From Ceratopteris richardii (Eukaryota; Streptophyta; Polypodiopsida; Polypodiales; Pteridaceae): DNA of 64,000 nt. The DNA lies in assembly GCA_020310875.1 (NCBI GenBank), contig CM035417.1, forward strand, positions 103,957,147 through 104,021,146. Reading direction: 5' to 3'. Below, piece after piece: positions 12,125 through 21,678 of the stretch (position 1 is its first letter; the number at the start of each line of letters is the position of its first letter). The notes under the pieces are model-generated. The model was not told the origin of the DNA, did not search any database, and saw only the letters and a list, made by a program, of their open reading frames with translations. The translations under genes were made by a program, and so were the position numbers.

Positions 12125-12202
12125 TAATTCTAGACCTAAAGAAAGGAATTGGTCAGGAATTCGGTTACTGCAGTTAGTCCTGGTAAGAATCTTAAGAAGT
12201 AA
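12125..12202 (+). pseudogene. Second copy of the ORF1 C-terminal tail
   Basis: The bases before TAA at 12200-12202 encode SVTAVSPGKNLKK, matching the true ORF1 end SVSAVKPGKNLKK at 11361-11402. It is separated from the intact ORF2 ATG by about 23 bases, the same spacing as in the first copy. This shows that the intact ORF2 came with its own ORF1 end. Confidence 0.85.
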
Positions 12203-12225
12203 GTTTTCTTCTCTCTCCTTTGTCC

Positions 12226-15200
12226 ATGGACTGTATTAAGCTTATTTCTCTTAACACTAAGGGGCTCACTGATCCTATCAGGAGCAAGACCATCAACAAC
12301 TGGATCAAAGATTCCTCTATTTTTCCTGATTTTATTTGTTTGCAGGAGTTGAAGGTGGGAGGTTCCACTCTGTTGTCGAATTTAAAAACTGTCTCCAATT
12401 CTTACCATTGGGTTCATACGGATCATTGTGGTAAAGGTGGTGCTGCCATTGGGGTGGCTAATGGAGTGTGTCATCTTATTGAGGAGGTTTACAAGAGTAG
12501 TTCTAACCAGTGGATTGCTGTCAAGTGTAAAGAGCCTTTTAATTGTACTGTTGTGTGTGTTTATGCTGCTAACCAGGCTACTCAAAGAGCTAAATGCTGG
12601 GAAGAAATTGCTAAAATTAATGATGTTTTACTGCTGACTGGTGACTTTAACATGGTCACTAATCTGGGTGATAGGAACGGCAACAACGATAATATTATCT
12701 CTGGGGGTGAGAAGCATTGTTGGTTTAATCTGCTTAATAAGCACAGCTTGCTTGATCTTTCTCTTAACACAGGTCATACCTGGAACAATAGAAATCAATT
12801 TAATTTTTTGTCTGCCAGATTGGACAGGTTTTACATGCATGCTGGTAGAAGCAATAGTTTGTGGAATTATAATTGTGACATTGATAGGTCCTTGGTTTTA
12901 TCTGATCATGCGCCTTTGATTGTGAAACTGTTCTTGAACAACCCCTCGTATCGTGCTGGTTGGCCTCACATGGATTCTACCTTATTTAAAATTCCTATTG
13001 TGAAGGAGAAAATCTCTGATATTCTGGATTTTCATTTTAATAAAGATTGTTCTCCCCTTGTGGCTTGGGAAGAGGCTGTTAGAGAAATTCAAACTACTGT
13101 TAAGAACTTTAAGAATAAAGCTAAAAATATTAGGTATGAGAGAAGAATGATGTTTTTGAAGGAGTTGGATCTTCTGGAGTCCTCTAAGCTTGATGTTAAT
13201 ACCAAAAGGCTGAAAATCCTTGAGTTGCAGGAAAAAGTGAGGAAAGTTGATTACCTCCTTGCTAGAGGTGCCCTTGTCACGTCTCGAGAATTCTGGGCAG
13301 GCAAAGTGGATAAGCCTAATAAACACATGTTTGATCTTATGAGAAAGAAAAAAGCTAGGGACTTCATCCCTCTGCTCAAAAACAGTAATGGTCTCTTAGC
13401 TTCTAATATGAAGGATAACTTGGAGGTTGCCCATAGGTTCTTTGCCAATGTTTTCTCTCTGCCTCCCAAGAGAGGGGCTGATGTGTGGAGTGCAAGAGCT
13501 GCCATTGCCCTTTGTAGGAAGAAAATGGTTCCTCAGGGAATGGACTCCCTCCTTGACATGCCCTTCTCTGAGGGTGAGGTGAGAGAAACCATTAGCAAAT
13601 TGAAGCCTGGTAAATCCCCTGGTCATGATGGTCTTCCTTATGAGTTTTTTCAGGAGTTCAAGGATTTGTTGGTGCCCATAATTCTCAAGATCTGGCAAGA
13701 AGCCTCTAGAAGGGGGTCTCTTTCTCCTTTTATCAACACAGGGGTGATCAAGCTCTTACATAAAAGGGGTCCCAAAGATGACTTAAACAATTGGAGACCC
13801 ATCTCCTGTCTGACTTCTCTTTACAAAATTTTTGCCTCCATACTTGCCAGAAGGCTGAGTCCTTTAATGGATAGTATAATTCTGCCAGAGCAAAAAGGCT
13901 TTATCAAAGGGAGATTTATCTTGGATAACATTATTACCATTTGGGAAAGTCTTGAGTATTATAAAGAGCTTAATATAGACACCTACTTTTTCAAAATTGA
14001 TTTTGATAAGGCCTATGACAGGATTGAATGGGATTTCATTCTTCAGTCTCTTCATGATATTGGTTTTGGCAAAAAGTTTATAAGATATGTCAGTATCTTA
14101 TTTGGTAATGCCTGCTCTAAAGTTGCTATTAATGGTAATATGTCTAACTCTTTTAAGTTATGCAGGTCTATTAGACAAGGGTGTCCCCTGGCCCCCCTCC
14201 TGTTTGCTATTTCTAGTGATGCTTTGGGTTGGCTTGTCAAAGATAGCTTCAGTCAAGGGACCATTTCTGGTCTTGATATTCCTCAAGCTCACTCTCCCCT
14301 GGGGCTGCAGATGTTTGCAGATGACACTAACATGATGATGATTGCTGAAGAAAAGTCTGCTAAGCAATTTCTTAACTGTCTTGACCTTTTCTGTCTTGCT
14401 AGTGGCTCTGTGGTCAACCATAAAAAAACAGGTTTTTTTGCCACTAATAATAAGATTCCAGCTTGTGTTTTGGCTGCAGGTTGTGATATCATCAAGAAAG
14501 GGAGTATTTTTAGGCTTTTGGGTATTCCCATGGGCTTTGGTATATCCAATGAGCAAAGGTGGAATTGGGTGCTTGATAAATTTAGAGCTAAAATTTTTAA
14601 ATGGTCTGATGTTCAGCAAAGTATTTCTCAAAGATCTTTTGTTTTAAAGCATTATATCCTCCCTTCCCTTACCTATTTTCTTTCCTGTTGGCAGCCTAGT
14701 AAAAAGCAGCTTGGTCAGGCCATCTCTCTTGCTAGAAAGTTTTTGTGGGGAGGTTCTAAAATTCCCAAAGTTGCTTGGGATATTTGTTGTATGAGAAAAA
14801 CTGAAGGGGGGCTTGGGCTCATTTGTCCTTCCAGGATGGCCACCCAAATGGCTGCTAAGTGGATTTTCAGATCTATTTCCTCTAATGACTTCTGGGCTTG
14901 TTTAATTAAAAGAAATGTTAACCATTTCAACATTAAACATAATAAAAGCTGGGTCAATTGTACTCTTTGGGATGTTATTACTTCTCCTGTTGAATTTGTG
15001 CCCAAAGGCAGTCAGCTTATTTGCTCCTTGTGGAAAGCTTGGATGGCCGTGAAAGCTAAGTATAATTTGCCTATTTACTTTGCTCACAACCTGTCCTTCT
15101 TAGTTCAAGACTCCATTTGGTTTGGTTGGACTAATTCGGTTCCCTCCCCTTCTCTTCCCATTAGATGGAATAAATGCAGAAGGAAGGGATTTGGTCATTG

Positions 15201-16059
15201 GCAGGACTTGTTAAATGCAGGTAACATTATTAATGACACAGTCATTTCAGGGTTTGATGGGCTCTCTGGTCAATGCAAACAGGTCCTCTTAATCCAGAAG
15301 GAAATTCTGAAGAAAAAGCTGGAAATACACTTGTGGAGGAAGGAGATCTCCCTTCAAATTGTAGCTGAGGATATTCTTAAATCCTACAAAAAGAGTGGCA
15401 GAAGTATCAGAGAAATAACAGGGAAACTCAATAAAAAGTGGGATCTCCAATGGTCCTCCTTGCAGTGGAAGTACAGATTCCAATGCACTTGGGCTTTTCC
15501 CTTCTCCAACAAGCAATCTTGCCTTAACTGGCTCATTCTCCACAAAGGCATCTGGACAGGGGAACTTGCTAGGAAGTATAAAATTGATGCTGGAAATTGC
15601 AAGCTATGTGGTAAAGTTGAGGACCTGGATCACTTGTTCGTCCATTGTAAAAGCTCCTCCAGATTCTGGTTTGGTATGAGGTTCTTCTGTCAGAACCAAG
15701 GTCTTAATGCTCCTAACAGTAAAGATATTTTGCTGGGTGAAGCTCATGGTATGGACATTCTTTTATGGCAGTTCATCAGAATCCACTCCTTGTGGTTTAT
15801 ATGGAAGACCAGGAACAGTGCCATCTTCAATAGGAAGGGGAAGGATTACTTCTTCTCCTTTTTGGTGGGCTTGAAGAAAATTCTCATTCTTTGCTTCACC
15901 GACAGTTGCGATTCTCATTCGGAAGATAAAAACCCCTTTGTAATTCTTAGGAACAATCGTTACAATGTCTGGAAATCTAAACTCCTAAAGATGTACTCTA
16001 AGACTAGGATGCAGATGATCACTCTGCTTGATGCTTATGTTAACCTTTTCTTGAACTGA
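12226..16059 (+). CDS. LINE-2 ORF2 protein: endonuclease / reverse transcriptase, 1277 aa, intact
   Basis: It nicks target DNA and primes reverse transcription on the nick. I chose ATG 12226 (MDCIKLISLN), the first ATG after the ORF1 tail and the position that aligns with other endonuclease starts. Domains: AP-endonuclease, residues 1-230 (LNTKGL, FICLQELK with the catalytic Glu, TGDFNMV, LSDHAPLI); reverse transcriptase about 430-720 (GKSPGHDGLPYEFF; NNWRPISCL; FKIDFDKAYDR from about residue 589; RSIRQGCPLAP; active site FADD at about 697-700); zf-RVT about 1075-1145 with CKLCGKVEDLDHLFVHC starting at residue 1125. No stop or shift interrupts the frame. Length is normal for plant L1 ORF2. 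Whether it is active in cis is doubtful because ORF1 is frameshifted. Confidence 0.96.
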   Translation: MDCIKLISLNTKGLTDPIRSKTINNWIKDSSIFPDFICLQELKVGGSTLLSNLKTVSNSYHWVHTDHCGKGGAAIGVANGVCHLIEEVYKSSSNQWIAVKCKEPFNCTVVCVYAANQATQRAKCWEEIAKINDVLLLTGDFNMVTNLGDRNGNNDNIISGGEKHCWFNLLNKHSLLDLSLNTGHTWNNRNQFNFLSARLDRFYMHAGRSNSLWNYNCDIDRSLVLSDHAPLIVKLFLNNPSYRAGWPHMDSTLFKIPIVKEKISDILDFHFNKDCSPLVAWEEAVREIQTTVKNFKNKAKNIRYERRMMFLKELDLLESSKLDVNTKRLKILELQEKVRKVDYLLARGALVTSREFWAGKVDKPNKHMFDLMRKKKARDFIPLLKNSNGLLASNMKDNLEVAHRFFANVFSLPPKRGADVWSARAAIALCRKKMVPQGMDSLLDMPFSEGEVRETISKLKPGKSPGHDGLPYEFFQEFKDLLVPIILKIWQEASRRGSLSPFINTGVIKLLHKRGPKDDLNNWRPISCLTSLYKIFASILARRLSPLMDSIILPEQKGFIKGRFILDNIITIWESLEYYKELNIDTYFFKIDFDKAYDRIEWDFILQSLHDIGFGKKFIRYVSILFGNACSKVAINGNMSNSFKLCRSIRQGCPLAPLLFAISSDALGWLVKDSFSQGTISGLDIPQAHSPLGLQMFADDTNMMMIAEEKSAKQFLNCLDLFCLASGSVVNHKKTGFFATNNKIPACVLAAGCDIIKKGSIFRLLGIPMGFGISNEQRWNWVLDKFRAKIFKWSDVQQSISQRSFVLKHYILPSLTYFLSCWQPSKKQLGQAISLARKFLWGGSKIPKVAWDICCMRKTEGGLGLICPSRMATQMAAKWIFRSISSNDFWACLIKRNVNHFNIKHNKSWVNCTLWDVITSPVEFVPKGSQLICSLWKAWMAVKAKYNLPIYFAHNLSFLVQDSIWFGWTNSVPSPSLPIRWNKCRRKGFGHWQDLLNAGNIINDTVISGFDGLSGQCKQVLLIQKEILKKKLEIHLWRKEISLQIVAEDILKSYKKSGRSIREITGKLNKKWDLQWSSLQWKYRFQCTWAFPFSNKQSCLNWLILHKGIWTGELARKYKIDAGNCKLCGKVEDLDHLFVHCKSSSRFWFGMRFFCQNQGLNAPNSKDILLGEAHGMDILLWQFIRIHSLWFIWKTRNSAIFNRKGKDYFFSFLVGLKKILILCFTDSCDSHSEDKNPFVILRNNRYNVWKSKLLKMYSKTRMQMITLLDAYVNLFLN

Positions 16060-16175
16060 GGCTTCCCCTAATGCTGCCTCGTTGTAATTGTATGAGACTC
16101 ACTTGAGAGTTTGATACGTTGCTTGTATTTTTCTTCTAGCATCAATTTTATACTTTCTGTTCTTCAAAAAAAAAA
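16060..16175 (+). other. LINE-2 3' UTR and poly(A)
   Basis: A 116-base trailer ending in A10 (16166-16175), directly followed by the right target duplication. Confidence 0.88.
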
Positions 16176-16192
16176 GAAAAGTAGATGGGGCG

Positions 16193-16632
16193 CGTGCCGC
16201 GGCCATGAAACCTCGGAGCTTGGGACCGAAGCAGAACCTCCGCGGTTCCAAGATCATTCACAGGCGCACAAATATTCCCAGCTGATAATTAATGCATCAG
16301 CGCGCCGATGCCTGGCTAGAGCGGCTCAGATATTGCGGAGTCGTACTGCACGTGCTTCCGAAGCCTGGAAAATCTTTTACTTATATTACGTGGCGAATCG
16401 GCGCTTTCGACAGTCGACTTTCGAGTTCCTAACTTTCAAGTTCAAACTTCCAACGTGTGTCTGCTCATTACAGGAAGAGTGCTCGGCGTCGATTCTTCAC
16501 CGTCGTGACGTGACGTCGTCTAGCCTTCGCCCTCCCATGAGCCGCGGCCACCCCACTGACCTACTAGTTCTCAGTGACCTACTAGTCTTCTCCGTGAATG
16601 GCGCCGACTTGCAGAGGAGACCGAGAGTGACA
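16193..16632. other. GC-rich, CpG-rich low-copy island between two LINEs
   Basis: This 440-bp stretch (CGCGTGCCGCGGCCATG..., many CpG) differs sharply from the AT-rich surroundings. It has a plus-strand frame open for over 130 codons (from inside LINE-2 to 16641), but that frame has no recognisable domain and begins within the LINE tail, so I do not call a gene. It holds a double TGACG motif (16506-16517, TGACGTGACGTC, palindromic GACGTC) and a repeated TGACCTACTAGT (16557 and 16575, spacing 18). Such ACGT-core sites are bound by bZIP factors in plants; a promoter role here is a guess. Confidence 0.5.
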
Positions 16633-16644
16633 TACGCGTAATTT
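16633..16644. repeat. LINE-3 target-site duplication, left copy
   Basis: TACGCGTAATTT is repeated at 19577-19588; the last three T merge with the T-tract (poly(A) of the minus-strand element). Confidence 0.88.
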
Positions 16645-16854
16645 TTTTTTTGAGAAAACAGGAAAATATAAATTGATAGAGGAATGATACATCAGTGCAG
16701 AGCGCAGGAGCACCTCAGGAAAATGCAATTACAAAGAGTTCATCATGGCAAATCTGTGCCTAGAATAAAATTGAGGTAAGAGGCCTTTCCAACAGGAGTA
16801 TTTTTTTTCATACAAAATAGAATGAATGACCGGGGGGGGGGGGCTGAGAAGGTC

Positions 16855-18591
16855 TTACAATGCTTTTAGTACAATGAATAACAACTTTCTTAAGGTCTTG
16901 GGGAGGGAAATGAGGAAGTTCCTCCTAACATGACCAAACACTATGTTGTTTCTACTAAGCCATATTGCCCACTATATATGACCTCTCCACGTGTTCCATA
17001 GCAGGATGTCCATATTTCTGCAGCAGCGGATGGGCCTCCAATTGTTGAGATCCTCTTTGGGCCCCCTCTTATGAACAAGCTTAATAACCCCAGTGTTAAT
17101 GTTGTGAGGAAGAAATCCTTTGCTAACAACCTCTTCCCATATCAAGAGAATAAAAGGAGTGAGAAAATCCCTTAATAAAATGAAGAATTCATTTGGCAAT
17201 CCATCAAGCCCAGGAGACTTACAGGGTTTCAATTTATTGATGGTTTCTTTGATCTCACCGGCAGTGAGGGGCAGGTCCAGTATAGGAACCAGGCTCTGAG
17301 GAATCATTTTTTTCCTTTTCATGGATATAGTAGCTCTGGCCCTCTGGATGTCCTCCCCCCACTTGGGAGACACAGAGAAAACATCCATAAAGAAGCTTTT
17401 GGCCTCCTGTAAAGTCTCTTCAGTATTCATGGTGAAACCACCACATTTCTTTTTAATAAAAGGCATGAAATCCCTGATTTTCCTTTTCTTCATGAGAGAA
17501 AACATATGCTTGTTATTCCTATCCATGTTCTCACTCCAAAATTCTCTGGAAATAGCAACAGTGTTCCTAGCTTCAAGATACTTCTCCTTACACAACCTCA
17601 AGGAGCAGTCTAAGAACTCCTGAGAATTAACAGCCAAAGAATTTAACTTATTCATAATAGAGTTCCTCCTTTGAGCTCTCAACTCCAAGGCAGCCTTTCT
17701 ATGCAGGGTAAAAAGCTTTTGAAGATCGATAACCGATCGCTCCCAAGCTAGGGTTGGGGAAGTATCCCTACCAAAATGGTGAGATATGATGGCCCTAGTT
17801 TTAGCCATAATACAAGGTAATCTAAGAAGGCTATAATCCAAGTGGGCCCAACCAGCCTTATACGAGGGGCTACCTTTTCTGAAAGATAAACAAAGGGGCT
17901 TATGATCAGACACCAGAAGGGAAAGATCAATCTTAGAACTAGTGTTCCAGCAGCCCTGAATAAAATCAGTAGTAGCATAACATCTATCCAGCCTGGCAGC
18001 TCTATAATTGAAACCAGTTTGTTTGTTGGTCCACGAGAACCCAATGTTTTGGGATATGTCAAGCAAATCATGGTGGTTACAAAGATTAAACCAAGACAAC
18101 TTTTCAGAACCACTAATGCAGTTTCCTTTACCCTCCCAATGATCCTTTATATCAGTAACCATATTAAAATCACCTGTAAAGATAACTGGACCATTAATGG
18201 AACAGAGCTCATCCCAACAGGCTTTTCTGTCACAAGGAAAGTTAGAAGCATAGATGGACACAATAGAACAGTTATAAGGAGCGTCAAGATTAACAGAGCA
18301 CCATTGGTGAGTCATGCTAGTACAAACAGAACGAACAGAATGGGCAATAGATCTCAAGATACCAATAACAACACCTCCTTTACCACTGTTGTGGTTAGTA
18401 TAGTACCAAACAAAATTAGAAGCTAAAATATTGAGATGCAAAAGGAGAGAAGCACCACCAATCTTTACTTCTTGTAAGCAAATAATTTCAGGATAAGCAG
18501 GTAACAACTTCAGCCACTGATTGATCATCTTAGGTCTTACTGCATCAGTGAGACCCTTCACATTCGAAGAGATAATGTTAATGTCAAACAT
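16855..18591 (-). pseudogene. LINE-3 ORF2: endonuclease plus RT start fused to the C-terminal end
   Basis: From ATG at 18591 (MFDINIISSNVKGLTDAV) the endonuclease is complete (IICLQEVKIGG, TGDFNMV, VSDHKPLCLSF). The RT begins (CKSPGLDGLPNEFF, NTGVIKLVHKRGPKEDLNNW), but at about 17025-17035 NNWRPI is joined to a segment aligning with the far C-terminus of LINE-2 ORF2 (MDILLW...). RT motifs from the first catalytic Asp through FADD and the CCHC-like finger are therefore deleted. A TAG at 16972-16974 interrupts the fused end, which runs on in the same frame to TAA at 16855-16857. It could still make a 539-aa endonuclease protein. Confidence 0.9.
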
Positions 18592-18607
18592 GAGAAAAAA
18601 AAGAAAA

Positions 18608-19553
18608 TTACTTCCTACTGTTCTTAGTCGGCTTCAGAGCTGAAGTGGATGACCTAAATGTCTCTTTCCTTTTAGGTTTGGAGATTTTGGAGTGCTCATT
18701 AGTGATTTCCATGTCTTGAGACATGGGCACAAAGTCACACTGCTCACCTTCACCATCCATATTTTCTATGGTATCCTGATCCATAGCATCAAGTTCTTGA
18801 CTGAAATGTTCCAAAACAGGAGGGGCAATAGTTTTTACCTGCTGAGGAGAGAATGTGTTATCTTGAATGACTTTGTTCCTCTTACCAACCATTTTCCAGT
18901 CTTTGTTCGAAACCAGAGACCCAGAGGTGCTGGCATTTGAGTCTGAGTTGGGCGGACCTGCACAGACTGTATTAGGATTGATATTTTCTACCTGCTCATA
19001 AGAATTAGGGGAGGCTCCTGAATTTTCTTTATCCTCAAAGGGGTTAGAGATGTCTTCCAGTAATATATCAAAAAGGTTCTCAGACTTAAAACTTTTTTTT
19101 TTATTTTTTTGGACCTGTTTCTTCCCGGCCAGGATAATGTTGTTATTACTACCTTGAGGGACTTCATTTTTAGCATGGACTACGAACTCCTCGTGAGATT
19201 GAACTTGAAGGAGGGGACAGTCTCTTATAATGTGACCTTGCTTATAGCAATGATAGCAAGCATTTGGGAGGTTTCTATACACAAGCTTTTGAGTGTGCAG
19301 CTTTAGGCCTTGGGAGTCCTTTATCACAATTTGTGTCTTGATTTCTCTGGAAATGTCTACTTCAATCAGGACCTGGGGATACCATTTGGGGTTGATGATG
19401 CTATTCCTAGATCTCTGACCTAAGACTCTGCCCACCATATTTCCTAGATGTTCAATCCACGGGTAGTAATCAATAGGAAGCTCGGGGAACTCGACCCAGA
19501 CCGGGATCTTAGTAGGTTTGGGTCCCTTAGGATTAAAACCGATATAGGCTGTA
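18608..19553 (-). pseudogene. LINE-3 ORF1, N-terminally truncated
   Basis: The minus frame enters from the truncation edge at GFNPKGPKPTKIPVWVEFPE, the middle of the DUF4283-like domain. It continues through MVGRVLGQRSRN, the CCHC knuckle CYHCYKQGHIIRDC (about 19219-19260) and a polar tail ending ALKPTKNSRK, with TAA at 18608-18610. From the truncation edge on, no stop or shift is present. ORF2 starts 16 bases downstream. No own start codon remains except internal Met residues (first at 19438). Confidence 0.9.
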
Positions 19554-19576
19554 ATGCATTATGCAAGCGAGTCTGT

Positions 19577-19637
19577 TACGCGTAATTTGTAAATTGTAAT
19601 GCGATGCTCAGGGAATGCGCTTTAAAAAAAAAAAAAA
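19577..19637. other. Right LINE-3 target duplication and an A-run
   Basis: TACGCGTAATTT at 19577-19588 is the right duplication. It is followed by about 35 bases and A14 (19624-19637), immediately before LINE-4. For a minus-strand LINE a T-run would be expected here, so the A-run may belong to something else. Confidence 0.6.
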
Positions 19638-21380
19638 GAGAGAACAAAAAATTTAATATAAATGCAGGAAAAAGCAGGATACAACAGAAAAGGTCATCAT
19701 CAACAGATGTCACATACAGGATTTCAGAAATTGAATCATGGACAGCTTATGGGAGGAATACGTAGTCAACAAAGACTCTTCTCATCTATTGGGTCTCATC
19801 CCTATTAAAATAGAGAACGGACTGAAGTTTCTAGGATTGGAGTTTCTAATAGACTTTTTACAAAGCTGAATAATGTTCTTAATGCCCTGCTTACAAAAGT
19901 ACAAAAAATCCTTAGAGTTTCTTGGAGAAAACTTTTTGGTGAAATCCTTAGAGTTTTTCCATATGTGCCAAATAATGTGAGCTCTCAATATCTACCAAAG
20001 GACAATGTCCAATTTGTTGCTAACACCAAGAAGAATCTCCTTGTAGCCAAAAGGAGGGCAAGAGATGACTGAACAGTACATATTAAGCAATCTCTAGAAT
20101 TTTTGGGCATTAATATAGTATATGAATAAATGAGGGAGGTCCTCAATTTGACCACAGAAAGAGCAAGTTCCTGCACTTATATTAAACTTCAAAGCTCTGC
20201 TACTAGTCCACAACCCTTGATGCATAATGAGCTAGAGAAGGTGAGCTTGTTCGGATTTAGAAGCAAAGGCCCAAATGGTTCTAAACCTGTATTTCCACTT
20301 ATGGGGGTTCCATTGAAGTTTCCATCTAACATTAAGCTTGTTGATGATACTTTGGACAAAGCAAGAAGACTTTTTAAAAGTCCTCTACATATCAGTAGCA
20401 ACAACTTCCACCTCAATCTTCTTATGATAATTATACTTGCTCAGCTTGTCAAGTAGCCAAGTTCTTTTGTCAAGTAGGACCTATTTACACAAAGGAGACA
20501 GTCCATTAGTCACTTCAATGAGATTAGCACTTATCACCTTATTGTTGAGGGAGAGAGAGCTCCAAGAGTCAAATCCAGCCTTCCTACATTTATTCATTCT
20601 GATAGAAAGGTTGAGAGGGTTAGTGTTAGAAAACCAAGCTAGCCATATTGAACTTTGAAGGAAAAAGGAGACATTGTTTTGAACATAAATAGGAACATTA
20701 TATTTTTTTCTTGAAAAACATCCAAACATTCCAAAAGGAGCAAACCAGTTTACTTCCTTTGGAAGTAATATGCACAGGAGAAGTGATAATATCCCAAAGC
20801 TTAATGTTGGACCAGCTCTTGAATCCTATGACAAAAAAAATTTTAGTATTTCTTTTAATGCGAAAGGACAAAAAATCACCAGAACAAGTGGCCCTTAAAA
20901 TCCATTTAGCTGCCATTCAAGCTTAGGAGGGCAACTACAAATAGAAAAGGCTAGTTTAGAAAGCAAGTAGCAGATATAGAATCAACATTGATGAGCATAT
21001 TAGTGTCATCCACAAACATTTGGAGACAAAGTTGAGAGGGAGCATTAGGGATATTGATACCTTTTATGGTGCCCCTGTTAATCGCATCTTTCGCAAGCCA
21101 ACCTAGGGCATCACTAGCTATGGCAAAAAGCACAGAAGCAAGAGGACACCCTTTTCTAATGGATCTTTTGAGTTTAAAGGGATATGAGAGATGAACATTC
21201 ATGGAAATAATGGAATGAGCATTTCCAAATAGGCTACACACAAATCTGATGAATTTTATACTAGCACTTATGTCATAGAAGGATTGGAGGATGAAGTCCC
21301 TTTGAATTTTTTCATAAGCCTTACCAAAATCAAATTAAAAAAATAGTAGGCTTGGTCTATCTCTTTGGCACATTCCATAA
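19638..21380 (-). pseudogene. LINE-4 ORF2 remnant (RT core and zf-RVT), 3' part
   Basis: Decayed L1-type ORF2 on the minus strand. Recognisable pieces: RT core at 20951-21241 (LKRSIRKGCPLASVLFAIAS; active-site region MFVDDTNML, so FADD has become FVDD), an internal loss of the RT-connector region near 20945, a segment aligning with SLWKAW...QDSIWFGW of LINE-2 at about 20600-20730, and zf-RVT at about 20080-20260 (LWTSSRALKFNISAGTC, SFCGQIEDLPHLF). Many stops and shifts are present. The left end (GAGAGAACA) resembles the LINE-3 3' end. The element continues at 27301 on the other side of the copia insertion. Confidence 0.82.
21376..21380. repeat. Target-site duplication of the short-LTR copia element (left copy, one mismatch)
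   Basis: CATAA here against CATAC at 27301-27305. Removing the element restores a continuous LINE reading frame (LWEGMECAKE), which fixes the insertion point. Confidence 0.8.
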
Positions 21381-21569
21381 TGAAGGGCTTTGGTGTGCAG
21401 AAGAAGAGTAGGAAGAAGGAGATGGAGGGAGAGAGAAGAGAGGAGAGACACGCGGAGATGCGTGGGAGCCTCGAAACCCACATAATGATCTCTCTTGAGG
21501 CAATGCTCTATATATGATGTATATATATGAATATGGGGGTAAGGTCACATGACCCTTACATCCCCAACA
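21381..21569 (-). repeat. 3' LTR of the short-LTR copia element
   Basis: Starts TGAAGGGCTTTGG and ends CATCCCCAACA on the plus strand. It is the same length as the right LTR, with 5 differences in 189 (2.6%). Confidence 0.95.
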
Positions 21570-21585
21570 ATCTCCCACTTAAGGG
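21570..21585 (-). promoter_or_regulatory. Polypurine tract of the short-LTR copia element
   Basis: On the minus strand CCCTTAAGTGGGAGAT directly precedes the 3' LTR. The same AGTGGGAGAT end is found in the copia element at 54760-60305. Confidence 0.8.
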
Positions 21586-21678
21586 TCAATGTGACCGTAA
21601 AGTGGTAACATATACAAAGAATGATGTAGGACTATACAATAATCTACAGGAAGAGTCCGAATCTCTACCCATACCAGA

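Larger units (their letters stand above)
9543..16175 (+). mobile_element. LINE-2: full-length L1-type non-LTR retrotransposon
   Basis: 6.63 kb between perfect 17-bp target duplications. It has a 5' UTR (from 9543, with CCTAGGGTTTTGGG), ORF1, ORF2, a short 3' UTR and A10. The intact ORF2 and unmutated target duplication point to a fairly recent insertion. Oddities are a 28-bp tandem duplication in ORF1 and an additional degenerate endonuclease copy between ORF1 and ORF2. T-rich codon use matches LINE-3 to LINE-5, unlike LINE-1. Confidence 0.96.
16645..19576 (-). mobile_element. LINE-3: 5'-truncated, internally deleted L1-type element
   Basis: A minus-strand element of 2.9 kb with a 12-bp target duplication and a T-tract (poly(A)) at its left end. 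It starts within ORF1 and lacks about 2 kb of ORF2 (most of RT and the zinc-finger region). About 30 bases at its 5' edge (19554-19576) do not match ORF1 and may be untemplated. The family is close to LINE-2. A G12 run lies at 16832-16843 in the 3' UTR. Confidence 0.92.

Noticed and set aside
16111-16641. 176-codon plus frame over the GC-rich island
   Set aside because: Starts in the LINE-2 tail and ends in the LINE-3 target site; no domain; likely open by GC content.
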